NCBI GenBank assembly: GCA_029582265.1
Contig: CM055828.1
Location: 13,241,777-13,305,776 of the forward strand
Origin: Zoroaster sp. YZ-2022
Lineage: Eukaryota; Echinodermata; Asteroidea; Forcipulatida; Zoroasteridae
Direction of reading: 5' to 3'
DNA: 64,000 nt
In this document: one piece after another, positions 11,481-21,286 of the stretch
Position numbering within the stretch: position 1 is the stretch's first letter
Layout of the letters: every line of letters begins with the position of its first letter
Program-made: the position numbers and the translations under genes
Notes under the pieces: generated by a model
Seen by the model: only the letters and a program-made list of their open reading frames with translations
Databases searched by the model: none
What the model was told of the DNA's origin: nothing

Positions 11481-13365
11481 TATTCACAATTTTCACTATT
11501 TGCAAAGTAGTGTTTTCAACAGTGCGAACAGTTTTATAAAATTTAAAACGTGCATCCTATGTCGTAGTAGTAAAGCGATCGGAATCGCTTACGCAGCGGC
11601 CGCATGAAAGTGCGTCTTCCAGAAATTCCTTACAAAAAATGTGCTAAAGCTTTGGCGTACAACATCATAGAAATACAACGTGTATTATGATAACTTGCAT
11701 AATGCATCATGGAGAAAGATGGATGGACTACATTTGAATAAGATTTATTATAGCAACTCTTGTAAACAGCGCTCTCGCCAGCTCATTCCGCCACGCTAGA
11801 AATATTGTCCACGCCGCCCTAAATCAATGTATATGTATTTTCTTTCAAAAGAATTTTATCCTTTTTTACTTGAATAATAACGTCGGTGGCTAGGATGTTT
11901 CTGATACTTACAATGTCAGTATATAACATAATGTTCATGTAATACTAGATCTTTTAATACATAGACCAACATAATTATGTACATCGAAACATCAGCCCGC
12001 ACATGATTTTATTTATGGTGTAAACCGAGGACTTATTACAAAACAATGGGATCTCAGTTGGCGGTTATTGTTTGCAAATGGGAGATGTCTAAACAAAAGT
12101 CCGAGAACAAAGAGAACAAAGGGAACAAAAGAGGGGAACAATGGAAGGTCCTCGGTTCCACCATAAACAAACGTGAATGTAGCGGGTTGCATTCGCGTGG
12201 AGATTCTCTTACGAAACATTTTGGTATGGTTTATGAGAGATTATTTCTATGTATTTCACGATATACGCGTATTTTTAAATGATGTAATTATGACCCAGTG
12301 GAATCAAATTTGTTGATAAAATGCTGGTCTAGTTTCGTGATACAACACGAAATCACCACAGAGGAGCATATAAAGGATATGTTGCTGCTAATACAGCAGA
12401 TGAGAATCCATAAAATTACTAATTTCAATGGTGCTCATTGTCAGTATTCGTCAGTATCAATATACAGTTTAGGTACAGACAACAGCTAGTCGTTTGTTGT
12501 GTTTTGTTGTTGCTTCTGTATCAATACCAGCGCTTCTTTTACTCCATTTAAACACAATGTTTGTCAAAATTATCAGCCAGGATGCAAATTATTTTCGGCA
12601 CACAAGAACTGCTATTGTACACTCACGGTGACCCATTAATAAAACATCTCTTCAAAAACAATAGGACGTTTTGTGTAATACCATCTGGACCTTGCTCTAT
12701 GGTAATACCAATATAAAGGTTATGTAAATTACTTTTCAGAAAGAAAAGAAAACATTGTCATTCATGTACCAGCCTTTCCAACATTTAAATGTGTCAATTG
12801 CCTGATGTAAAAATACAAAGATAAAAGCACATATTACCAGCTGTCATATCCAACTGATTATTTTTGAGCGGTCATTCACACTAACACCAGTGATTCAACA
12901 TGATGGTTATTAATATATAAAAAATTAATTATAATAGTGCTATGGCAATCAGACTTAAGGATCTTTAAACTTGACAATATCGAAATTAATCATGATCTCC
13001 ATTCTGCAATAGTTCCATTCAAACAATAGATCAAAATTGTTAAGGGATGATGGATGGCTTCTGAGACTATGCACCTAATTGCTGACCCCAGCCACTCCTA
13101 AATTAATCATGGTGAGAGCACTGCTTGTATATGTAATTAATGAGATGATTTCCAAACATGTCGTATTAATAAATTTAAAAAATATATAGAGTAAATTCAA
13201 TGAGTTGTTCAATTTTATGACAAGTTAACTAAAATAAGAAAAATAAATTTAAAAAAATGTTGATTTTGGAAATAAATCTTTGGTTCAGTCAAATTGATGA
13301 GATACTTTGAAATTTGAACCATGACATTATGTATAAGTTTTTCTTTTGATTTTTTTTTTAAAGTG
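11481..13365. other. Non-coding, nothing recognised
   Basis: AT-rich sequence. A purine-rich stretch near 12085-12150 gives a 78-codon frame on + and a 68-codon frame on -, neither with domain features. No array or inverted repeat was recognised. Confidence 0.45.
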
Positions 13366-13448
13366 ACTCGCCACTCGGACTCGACCTTCATGATTTGGGA
13401 CTCAGACTCGAACTCGACACTGGGGACTTGGACTCGGATACAAGTCTG
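13366..13448. repeat. ACTCG-type repeat patch
   Basis: GACTCG, GACTCA and GACTTG words. The order 'cttcatga', 'cgacactggggacttggactc' is shared with 33660-33722, so the two are diverged copies of one dispersed sequence and not independent microsatellites. Confidence 0.7.
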
Positions 13449-13564
13449 ACATTTGGTTTTTGAGATCTCTTCAATTATTTTGAGGATAGATAGCGAGCAT
13501 ATTGAGTAATACTTACATGTACTGCATGCTACTGCCGCTATGCCCAGTTATCATCACCCTCACC

Positions 13565-13680
13565 TAAGTAAGACTAATTGTGAAATTCTCAATTGAGTAG
13601 TAATTAGTTCTGAAAAGAACTGGAGGTACAACTCGGCGTTTCGATCAGTGTGCTCTGATCGTGCTCAATTGAGAATTTAA
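13565..13680 (-). mobile_element. Penelope-like element fragment
   Basis: Shared with 36738-36880: 'gactaattg', 'gagtagtaattagttc', 'aaaagaactggagg', 'cgtttcgatcag' and 'gctctgatc'. The reverse-complement layout (GATCAGAGC, then GATCGAAACGCCGAGTTG) resembles Penelope-like terminal repeats. No reverse transcriptase or GIY-YIG frame is present, so the assignment rests on terminal sequence only. Confidence 0.5.
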
Positions 13681-13689
13681 CATGGTGTT

Positions 13690-14137
13690 AAGTCGTTCTC
13701 TCACATCAAATTACGCTTTTCAGTGAAATTGTTGGCGATATTATTATCATATTTTCACATCGTCGCGAGACAATGCTGCATAGCTATTGTGCTGTCTGCT
13801 GCACAAACCTTTGCAAAAAAAAGGAGGAAATGCGCTTAGCCTAAGTTTTGACAAAATCCCCTCAGGTCGAACTCCATTGAGAAAGGAGAAACGCTGCCAG
13901 TGGTTGTTGGTGATTTAATGTTTTTATTTAAATGCGACGTCACTGGTCACATCGTCTATATTTGATTCTCATTTATTGCCTAATTAATATTAAAAATATT
14001 AAACATGTTCATATTTTATTTAAGCACTCACATGCCAGCCCGTTAACGATTTTAAATGCTCATTCATTGGCCACTTACGTTTAACTGATGTGGACAAAGT
14101 GACTGATTTCAGGGCGTGCCACGGAGGCCCCTTCGGG
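13690..14137. other. Non-coding DNA upstream of the leader exon
   Basis: No coding frame or array. It is the likely upstream regulatory region of the transcript that starts near 14169, but no particular factor site can be supported. Confidence 0.35.
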
Positions 14138-14145
14138 TATAAATA
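14138..14145 (+). promoter_or_regulatory. TATA box of the secreted-protein gene
   Basis: TATAAATA lies 31 nt upstream of the A of an initiator-like TCAGTT (14167-14172), the usual spacing for a focused RNA polymerase II promoter. A short leader with a consensus donor follows, which supports a real promoter. Confidence 0.55.
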
Positions 14146-14168
14146 TGGTATTGCTCGGTCCCCACTTC

Positions 14169-14223
14169 AGTTACCAAAACGTTTCATCCAGCTTGAAGAT
14201 TCAGTTACTGCGAATTCATCAAG
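14169..14223 (+). other. Candidate non-coding leader exon of the secreted-protein gene
   Basis: Runs from the predicted start at 14169 to ATCAAG followed by the strong donor GTAAGT at 14224. It contains no ATG. The next plausible acceptor that leads into a signal-peptide ORF is TTCTTACAG at 20946. Joining them implies a 6.7-kb intron holding the TIR element and both satellites. The link is inferred. Confidence 0.45.
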
Positions 14224-14305
14224 GTAAGTTCAATTGTTTCATACAAGGTAACATTACTGATATAGAAAGTCCAGTCAATCAGTTATGTAGCCTATATCAC
14301 GTTAT

Positions 14306-14347
14306 GAAATAGTCTATACATCATCATAGGCCTATATAGACTATTTC
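14306..14347. repeat. Short hairpin beside the TIR element
   Basis: GAAATAGTCTATA and TATAGACTATTTC are perfect 13-bp inverted arms around a 16-base loop, ending 11 bases before the TIR element. A site for its insertion or a separate fold-back remnant. Confidence 0.6.
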
Positions 14348-14481
14348 ACAACGATATATACTGAACAGCAAAAGAAACGCAAGTCCGAGGTCTTGTCAAG
14401 TTTTCAAACAGAAGACAAACCATTTTTATTCTAATCACTCATTTAATGAAAAATGCCAGTGTTGTAACCAAGTCATTTTTT

Positions 14482-14605
14482 GTCAAGTCAAGTCAAGTCA
14501 CAAGTCAAATGTTCTCAAGTCAAGTCAAGTCACAAGTCAAATTTTCCCAAGTCAAGTCAAGTCAAGTCACAAGTCAAATTTTCTCAAGTCAAGTCAAGTC
14601 ACAAG
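14482..14605. repeat. CAAGT pentamer array inside the TIR element
   Basis: (CAAGT)n with GTCACAAGTCAAAT interruptions at about 30-base spacing. It mirrors the array at 16265-16370 near the other terminus. Confidence 0.88.
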
Positions 14606-14704
14606 CCATTTATCGTCCCGAATAAGGCTAAAAAAGTCTCCAGTTTCAAAATTGGTGCGGTGACGCGATTTTGTTTTTTGTTTGTTTTGTTTTGTTTAAA
14701 AAAA

Positions 14705-14860
14705 AATTACATGTGTAGGCAGGGACCAAATTTCCCATTATACAAAGTATGGTGGCTAAGAGAGGACTCACAAATCAGCCAAACGTTTGGACATCGTTTC
14801 ATAGCAAAAAATAATAAAATAAAATGCCGACGTGCAGGTCTAGCTGAGGCCACGCGCACG
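14705..14860. repeat. Dispersed repeat shared with 42280-42460
   Basis: Shared words in the same order: 'gaccaaatttccca', 'acaaagta', 'tatggtggctaa', 'cacaaatca', 'gtttcatagcaaaaaat' and 'gcaggtc/gcgaggacc'. The family is unassigned. Its presence inside the TIR element suggests insertion there or capture. Confidence 0.6.
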
Positions 14861-14884
14861 GAGATCACCAGAAACCGGAGCCGT

Positions 14885-16264
14885 TTTTTTTTTTTTTTTT
14901 TTTTTTTTTGCCTATAATAATGTTCTGTTTGTCATGTTCCCTGTCTTGGCAGTGAGAATAAATCCAGTGTTTGTCATTTGTTGTTTATAGGATACATAAT
15001 TGACACATTTATCTCGAATTAGCCGCGAAACCTCGCTGTAATCATCGGGCAATATTTTCTAGAAAACTATACAAACGCACACACGTGTACCGTGTATCGT
15101 GAAGGGAAATGTACACTGTAGGCCTAAAGATTGACACTTTATTGAAGATGCTTAGACGTATTTTACTTCATTAATATAAGTTGCTGATTGAATAAAATAA
15201 ATGAAAAACAAGTGATAACATGATGGGAGGTAAATAAATGACTATTGAAGACCAGAAACTCGCAAACAAATCCAAGTATGACGTTAACGCTTCACAAATT
15301 GTGTAGTGCGTCATTGTTTTTGTTGGTGCCCGCATCTGAATTCAATGTTATTTACAAAACAGGGAACCAGGTAGTTTTTCATCAATTCGGTCCAGAAATT
15401 ATGGGGGTTGTGTGGAAAGTATAGAAAGAAGCGATTGAGGTTTTAAATTTTTTTAATCTGAAAATTATCAATCTAGCGTAGGTAACATGTATTTAAAGTG
15501 GTTCATTTCAATATTTGTACGAAAATTTGCAGACGGTTGAAGCTGTTACACGCTGGACAATTCATTTTTCTCCCAGGACGGAAACCGACGTATGGTAATT
15601 TACACTCTTATATGGGCCTCGGAATTTGGTAATTTGGAAGAAGAAAAATTTTGTATACGCCCCAAAAACTAGTAATTGCTGCTTCTTAGTTATTCGGTCG
15701 CTGTTAATTGTCACAAACAATACATTTGTTAAAATCACGGACTCCGGATCCAGTGTATTACAACGTTGTGCATGAAATCCTTACTGATTCTGTGTTGACA
15801 ACTCTGACAACGCTTGCATAGGTGATGTAAGGAGAATTTAAAAATTACGTTCGTAAAATATTTTAAAATTCCATTTTTACGGAGTAAAACATTCGGTTTT
15901 GTTTTACGAAAAATTTGCGATAATTGTTCAACGCTTTACAAATTCTTAATACAATTAACAATGTCGCTATAACCTCGTTCCAGCCGTTTGTATAAATTAT
16001 TTTGAATATTAATGCAATGCCTTTACCAGTAATAGCCCACTTCTTCCACTACGACGGATTGTGTTGAAGACTAGACATGTAGCGTACACTTTACAGTACA
16101 AGGCACATACGTGTACAGTATACACTATTATTATGTGTTACGTATAGATATAAAATTCGCGACGGCATTTTTTTCCCGTCACAAAAGTATTCGGCTGCCG
16201 TAGCCGGATTGACCAGAACAATACATGTAATAAAACAACCTAAAATACATGATGACTTGCAATG
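14885..16264. other. Interior of the TIR element, no gene
   Basis: A T-tract at about 14885-14909, then AT-rich non-coding sequence. No ORF of transposase size exists on either strand. Confidence 0.5.
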
Positions 16265-16430
16265 TCGTCAAGTCAAATTTACTCAAGTCAAGTCAAGTCA
16301 CAAGTCATTTTTGTCCAAGTCAAGTCGAGTCCCAAGTCATTTTTGTCCAAGTCAAGTCAAGTCGCAAGTCACAAAAATTGGCGACTCGAGTCGGACTCGA
16401 GTCCGAGTCACCGACTCGAGTCAACAACTC
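16265..16430. repeat. CAAGT array grading into ACTCG repeats
   Basis: (CAAGT)n with 'ttttgtccaag' interruptions changes at about 16380 to 'gactcgagtcggactcgag'. The change within one tract indicates that the CAAGT and ACTCG patches elsewhere in the window are variants of one repeat. Confidence 0.85.
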
Positions 16431-16535
16431 TGAAAAATGCTTTCAATTTGTGAGCTGAAAGTGACTGTTGAAATTGCATTGCAAGATTTTCACATTCAAC
16501 AGTCACTTTCAGCTCACAAATTGAAAGCATTTTTC
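16431..16535. repeat. Perfect 41-bp hairpin inside the TIR element
   Basis: The arm at 16431-16471 (starts GAAAAATGCTTTCAATTTGT) is exactly complementary to 16495-16535, with a 23-base loop. The outer end overlaps the start of the right terminal inverted repeat. Confidence 0.88.
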
Positions 16536-16629
16536 ATTAAATGAGTAATTAGAATCAAAATGGTTTGTCTTCTGTTTGAAAACTTGACAAGACCTCGCAC
16601 TTGCGTTTCTTTTGCTGTTCAGTATACAT

Positions 16630-17294
16630 AACGAGAAGTATATTTACGTATGTAGGTAATAGACTTCTAACATAACTGATTACAGAAAAACGCAGTATCT
16701 GAGAACCTCAGTTCAAGGTTATGGTTATAAGAAAATAGTAAATATGTATCGTCCATGTACGTAATTCGCCGCACTCGTGATATGACCCACTTACCTTTTG
16801 GATTAGCATTTCTCAGAAAAATTACAAAACTATGGCGTATTACTGGTTGCATACTCTAGGTAATGTTTGTTACAAAATGTTTAACTTTACCGGAAATTTA
16901 GTGTGAAAAAAGATATTTTTTCATGAACATAAATATTTATTCGGTTATAAAAAGAAATATAAAAAGAAATGTTATTTGAAAAAAGATAACGTTTTTACAT
17001 ATTTCAAAGATTTGAAAAATGATAACCATCTTCCATTCCTTTCAAGAATACTGATTAAATGTTTTGAGATGATACGTATTTAAAATGAAACAAATATTTT
17101 GTATTTTCAAGATTGTAAAAAAATTACAACCATCTGGAATAAGATGAAGCATAATTCAACTCTATTTTTCTTGGGTACATTTTCTACCAGACTGAAGTGA
17201 ACACCAAATTATTATTACAACACCGATTATGTTGTGCTCAACACCTAATTTAGAATGACGTCGATAATCGAAAAACCGTCACTTCCAACTTACG
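16630..17294. other. Non-coding, nothing recognised
   Basis: AT-rich DNA within the inferred intron of the secreted-protein gene. No array or plausible ORF. Confidence 0.4.
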
Positions 17295-17665
17295 CATAGG
17301 ATGTGTGTATGCACAAAGTGTGTGTGATATGGTTAACGAAATGTGTTTCAACCTAAAGATGTGAGCATTATTGATTTTGCTTTCATGTGTTCATCATATA
17401 CGTGACTACTAGTCACTAGCACCCCGAATTAATCAATTAGTCCAGCCCAATCAATTTCCCAACACATATGAAAACATTTAGGATTTCAATATGCACATTG
17501 TGCGCATTGTGCGTGCGACATAGCTAACTTGATGTAAAGTGTTTTAATCTAAATTGTGAAAATGATTAATTTTTCTTTCAAAAAAGTATCAATTATATCA
17601 CTGGCTACTAATCATTTCCCCCAAATTAAAAAAAATGTTTTAGTCCAGGCCAATAAATTGTACAG
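17295..17665. repeat. Degenerate two-copy tandem duplication (about 205-bp unit)
   Basis: The second half repeats words of the first in order: 'gtgtgtgatatggttaac' against 'gtgcgacatagctaac', 'tagtccagcccaatcaattt' against 'tagtccaggccaataaattg', and 'gactactagtcac' against 'ggctactaatcat'. The divergence is high, so the duplication is old. Confidence 0.6.
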
Positions 17666-18057
17666 TATTGTGGCGGGTTTCCCGGGCTCAACCTATTAAG
17701 TTCGATAGGGTCAAGTCACACACCATTTGTGGTGACAATTCCCCAAAACTAAGATTCTTCCCTAGACGAGATACCACTCGGAGCGATCTCTGGGCCAGGG
17801 GTATGAGTCTGTTTTGATGGATATCTACCACCAATTGTGACTGATTGTTAAGTCTATGCCAGCACACAGTTACTCGGAGAAACAAGGCACCTGAAAACAG
17901 AATTGTTGGTACAACAATATAATTTATTCAAATTGTAATTAGCAACATTACTGTGATTGGGTTGGGATTGGTTCATTTATTTACACCTGGGTCCTCTTCC
18001 TTTTTAATTTAAATGTATAATTGACAGGCAAGGTTGCAATGAAAAACACGCAGCTCG
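17666..18057. other. Non-coding, nothing recognised
   Basis: Contains a GGGTTTCCCGGGC patch and ordinary AT-rich DNA, with no supported feature. Confidence 0.4.
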
Positions 18058-18825
18058 CATTAGCATTACACCACCACGTCAGCAATGCACATCAGCATTA
18101 AACGACAGCGTCAACAATGCACACTAGCATCAGCACTACACGACAGCGTCAGCAATGCACACTAGCATCAGCACTACACGACAGCAATGCACACTAGCAT
18201 CAGCACTACACGACAGCAATGCACACTAGCATCAGCACTACACGACAGCGTCAGCAATGCACACTAGCAGCAGACAGCGTCAATAATGCACACTAGCGTC
18301 AGCACTACACGACAGCGTCAATAATAATGCACACTAGCACAGCACTACACGACAGCGTCAGCAATGCACACTAGCGTCAGCACTACACGACAGCGTCAGC
18401 AATGCACACTAGCATCAGCACTACACGACAGCGTCAATAATGCACACTAGCGTCAGCACTACACGACAGCGTCAATAATGCACACTAGCGTCAGCGCTAC
18501 ACGACAGCGTCAATAATACACACTAGCGTCAGCACTACACGACAGCGTCTATAATAATGCACACTAGCACAGCACTACACGACAGCGTCAGCAATGCACG
18601 CTAGCGTCAGCACTACACGACAGCGTCAGCAATGCACACTAGCATCAGCACTACACGACAGCGTCAATAATGCACACTAGCGTCAGCACTACACGACAGC
18701 GTCAGCAATGCACACTAGCATCAGCACTACACGACAGCGTCAATAATGCACACTAGCGTCAGCACTACACGACAGCGTCAGCAATGCACACTAGCATCAG
18801 CATTACACGAGAGCATTAGCCGTGT
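18058..18825. repeat. Satellite of about 38-39 bp (CACTAGCGTCAGCACTACAC)
   Basis: About 20 units built from GCACACTAGC, GTCAGCACTACACGACAGC and GTCA(A/G)(T/C)AATGCA. Some units lack a block of 15 bp or more (near 18180-18230). Higher-order pairs differ at GTCAGCAATG versus GTCAATAATG. Confidence 0.93.
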
Positions 18826-18849
18826 TTTCAGTTTGTATAGCTTTGTACT

Positions 18850-20262
18850 CACTACGCATCAATAATGCACGCTAGCGTCAGCTATGTACAGCTTCCAAAA
18901 CTTTGTACCAGCTACGCGTCAGCTATGCACGCTAGCGTCAGCTATGTACAGCTTCCAAAGCTTTGTACCAGCTACGCGTCATCTATGCACGCAAGCGTCA
19001 GCTGTCACAGCTTCCAAAGCTTTGTACCAGCTACGCATCAGCAATGCACGCTAGCGTCAGCTATGTACAGCTTCCAATGCTTTGTACCAGCTACGCATCA
19101 GCTATGCACGCTAGCGTCAGCTATGTACAGCTTCCAAAGCTTTGTACCAGCTACGCGTCAGCTATGCACGCCAGCGTCAGCTATGCACAGCTTCAAAGCT
19201 TTGGTACCAGCTACGCGTCAGCTATGCACGCCAGCGTCAGCTATGTACAGCTTCCAAAGCTTTGTACCAGCCTACGCGTCAGCTATGCACGCCAGCGTCA
19301 GCTATGCACAGCTTCCAAAGCTTTGTACCAGCTACGCATCAGCTATGCACGCCAGCGTCAGCTATGTACAGCTTCCAATGCTTTGTACCAGCTACGCATC
19401 AGCTATGCGCACGCCAGCGTCAGCTATGTACAGCTTCCAAAGCTTTGTACCAGCTACGCGTCAGCTATGCATCGCCAGCGTCAGCTGCGTACAGCTTCCA
19501 AAGCTTTGTACCAGCTACGCATCAGCTATGCACGCCAGCGTCAGCTGCGTACAGCTTCAAAGCTTTTGTACCAGCTACGCGTCAGCTATGCACGCTAGCG
19601 TCAGCTATGTACAGCTTCCAATGCTTTGTACCAGCTACGCATCAGCTATGCACGCTAGCGTCAGCTATGTACAGCTTCCAAAGCTTTGTACCAGCTACGC
19701 ATCAGCTATGCACGCTAGCGTCAGCTATGTACAGCTTCCAATGCTTTGTACCAGCTACGCATCAGCTATGCACGCTAGCGTCAGCTATGTACAGCTTCCA
19801 ATGCTTTGTACCAGCTACGCATCAGCTATGCACGCTAGCGTCAGCTATGTACAGCTTCCAAAGCTTTGTACCAGCTACGCGTCAGCTATGCACGCTAGCG
19901 TCAGCTATGTACAGCTTCCAATGCTTTGTACCAGCTACGCATCAGCTATGCACGCTAGCGTCAGCTATGTACAGCTTCCAATGCTTTGTACCAGCTACGC
20001 ATCAGCTATGCACGCTAGCATCAGCTATGTACAGCTTCCAAAGCTTTGTACCAGCTACGCATCAGCTATGCACGCTAGCGTCAGCTATGTACAGCTTCCA
20101 AAGCTTTGTACCAGCTACGCATCAGCTATGCACGCTAGCGTCAGCTATGTACAGCTTCCAAAGCTTTGTACCAGCTACGCGTCAGCTATGCACGCTAGCG
20201 TCAGCTATGTACAGCTTCCAAAGCTTTGTACCAGCTACATACGCATCAGCTTTGCACGCTAG
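18850..20262. repeat. 60-bp satellite related to the adjacent one
   Basis: About 23 units of 60 bp. Each contains GCACGCTAGCGTCAGCTATG, then TACAGCTTCCAAAGCTTTGT and ACCAGCTACGC. GCACRCTAGCGTCAGC is shared with the 18.1-18.8 kb array, which points to a common ancestor. Units after 19600 are exactly 60 bp and nearly identical, while earlier units have 1-3 base indels. The 465-codon open frame is a by-product of the period being a multiple of three. Confidence 0.96.
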
Positions 20263-20269
20263 AACATTC

Positions 20270-20946
20270 AATTTGAAAGTACCGAGCAAAAACATGAGTA
20301 TCCCTTTGGGGTCATCTTGCATAACAGATTTGTTCCTCTTTACAATATTTCCAAGTCATATTTTCACATTTTACGTTAAGTTTCACTTTCTTTCCTTTTA
20401 ATGGGTACTATCTTTAGTCTGCAATCTTCTGACGCGCATAAGCAAATGAGACAGTTAGGAAAAGAACCCGTTTCCTAAAATGTCATACTCGTGCCTGAGA
20501 AATGAAACGCCAAATGATGAAAATTAATTCTTGATCAACCGATTATGACTGGTTCTGATGAAGTTGAATGAACTTAGGAACATCAGTTTCAATTGAAACG
20601 TACTTATTTTGGCGATGAGTTGGGTTAAATGATGATATAATGCTCAACTCATGCATTTAAATGTACCTTTTTGATTTAATGATGATGTAAAGGAACTTTA
20701 ATTTTCAAATTAAAATGAATGAGTCGGGTATAAACTTTCATGGAATAAGGTTGAAATACGCCGTGAAAACCTGTATTATTTGGCCGTGCGTACACAAATA
20801 TTGAGCTAGCAAGTATTATTTGAACAAAACAAACAAGTTTACACAAGCAAACAAAATATTAATCAGTTAGAAATTCTACAGAAATTAAACCGTTGTTCAT
20901 TTCCAAAAGAAAAACTGCTTTCAATAACATTATTCAATTCTTACAG
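20270..20946. other. 3' part of the inferred intron before the secreted-protein exon
   Basis: AT-rich, no array. It ends in a pyrimidine-containing acceptor, TTCTTACAG, at 20946. Confidence 0.45.
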
Positions 20947-20998
20947 GCAAACAAGTCACTTGTGTGAAGAAGAGCTATACGATACAGAAAGTTGCAAC

Positions 20999-21286
20999 AT
21001 GTTCTCTGGCAAGATGTTCCTGGTGTTTGCTGTGTTGTGCCTTGTCCTGGTCCAGGTCACTAACGGGAGTCCAGGCAATGAGCATGGGCATTCTGAGGGT
21101 GACCATGGGCACTCTGAGGATGACCATGGGCACTCTGAGGATGACCATGGGCACTCTGAGGATGACCATGGGCACTCTGAGGGTGACCATGGACACTCTG
21201 AGGGTGACCATGGGCACTCTGAGGGTGACGATGTGTTGGCCGTTAAACGTCATTGGAGCCCACCCGACGACACAGACACATGGTAG
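20999..21286 (+). CDS. Small secreted protein with His/acidic heptad repeats and a KR site
   Basis: Not a family I recognise. The 95-residue product starts at ATG 20999. A second Met six codons on is also possible, and upstream codons in frame lack an ATG. Residues 1-23 (MFSGKMFLVFAVLCLVLVQV then TNG) are a clear signal peptide, so it should enter the secretory pathway. Residues 28-76 are seven 7-residue repeats, H/E-HGHSE-(G/D)-D, rich in His and acid and therefore a potential metal-binding or pH-sensitive acidic pro-region. Then DDVLAVKR gives a dibasic processing site, and the tail is HWSPPDDTDTW. The layout of signal, acidic spacer, KR and short peptide matches peptide-hormone or antimicrobial precursors in general. 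The exon opens after an acceptor at 20946. ATG|GTAGGC at the stop could instead be a splice donor, so the C-terminus is not certain. Confidence 0.68.
   Translation: MFSGKMFLVFAVLCLVLVQVTNGSPGNEHGHSEGDHGHSEDDHGHSEDDHGHSEDDHGHSEGDHGHSEGDHGHSEGDDVLAVKRHWSPPDDTDTW
21080..21226 (+). repeat. Seven 21-bp coding repeats
   Basis: Seven in-frame 21-bp units around GACCATGGGCACTCTGAGG, differing mainly at GGT/GAT in the last codon (Gly or Asp). Near-identity at the DNA level implies recent unit duplication or copy-number polymorphism. The reverse strand is also open here, purely by repeat periodicity. Confidence 0.93.

Larger units (their letters stand above)
14359..16624. mobile_element. 2.27-kb DNA transposon with about 98-bp terminal inverted repeats
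   Basis: Left end 14359-14455 and right end 16527-16624 are near-perfect inverted copies beginning TACTGAACAGCAAAAGAAAC. TA flanks both ends (14357-14358 and 16625-16626), so a TA target fits. No transposase frame is present. The interior has AAGTC-type arrays near both ends and, at 14705-14855, a piece also found at 42280-42460. Confidence 0.8.

Noticed and set aside
18865..20401. Long overlapping open frames (up to 465 codons) on the + strand
   Set aside because: They are translations of the 60-bp satellite. The period is a multiple of three, several frames are open at once, and the units show no codon-position bias.
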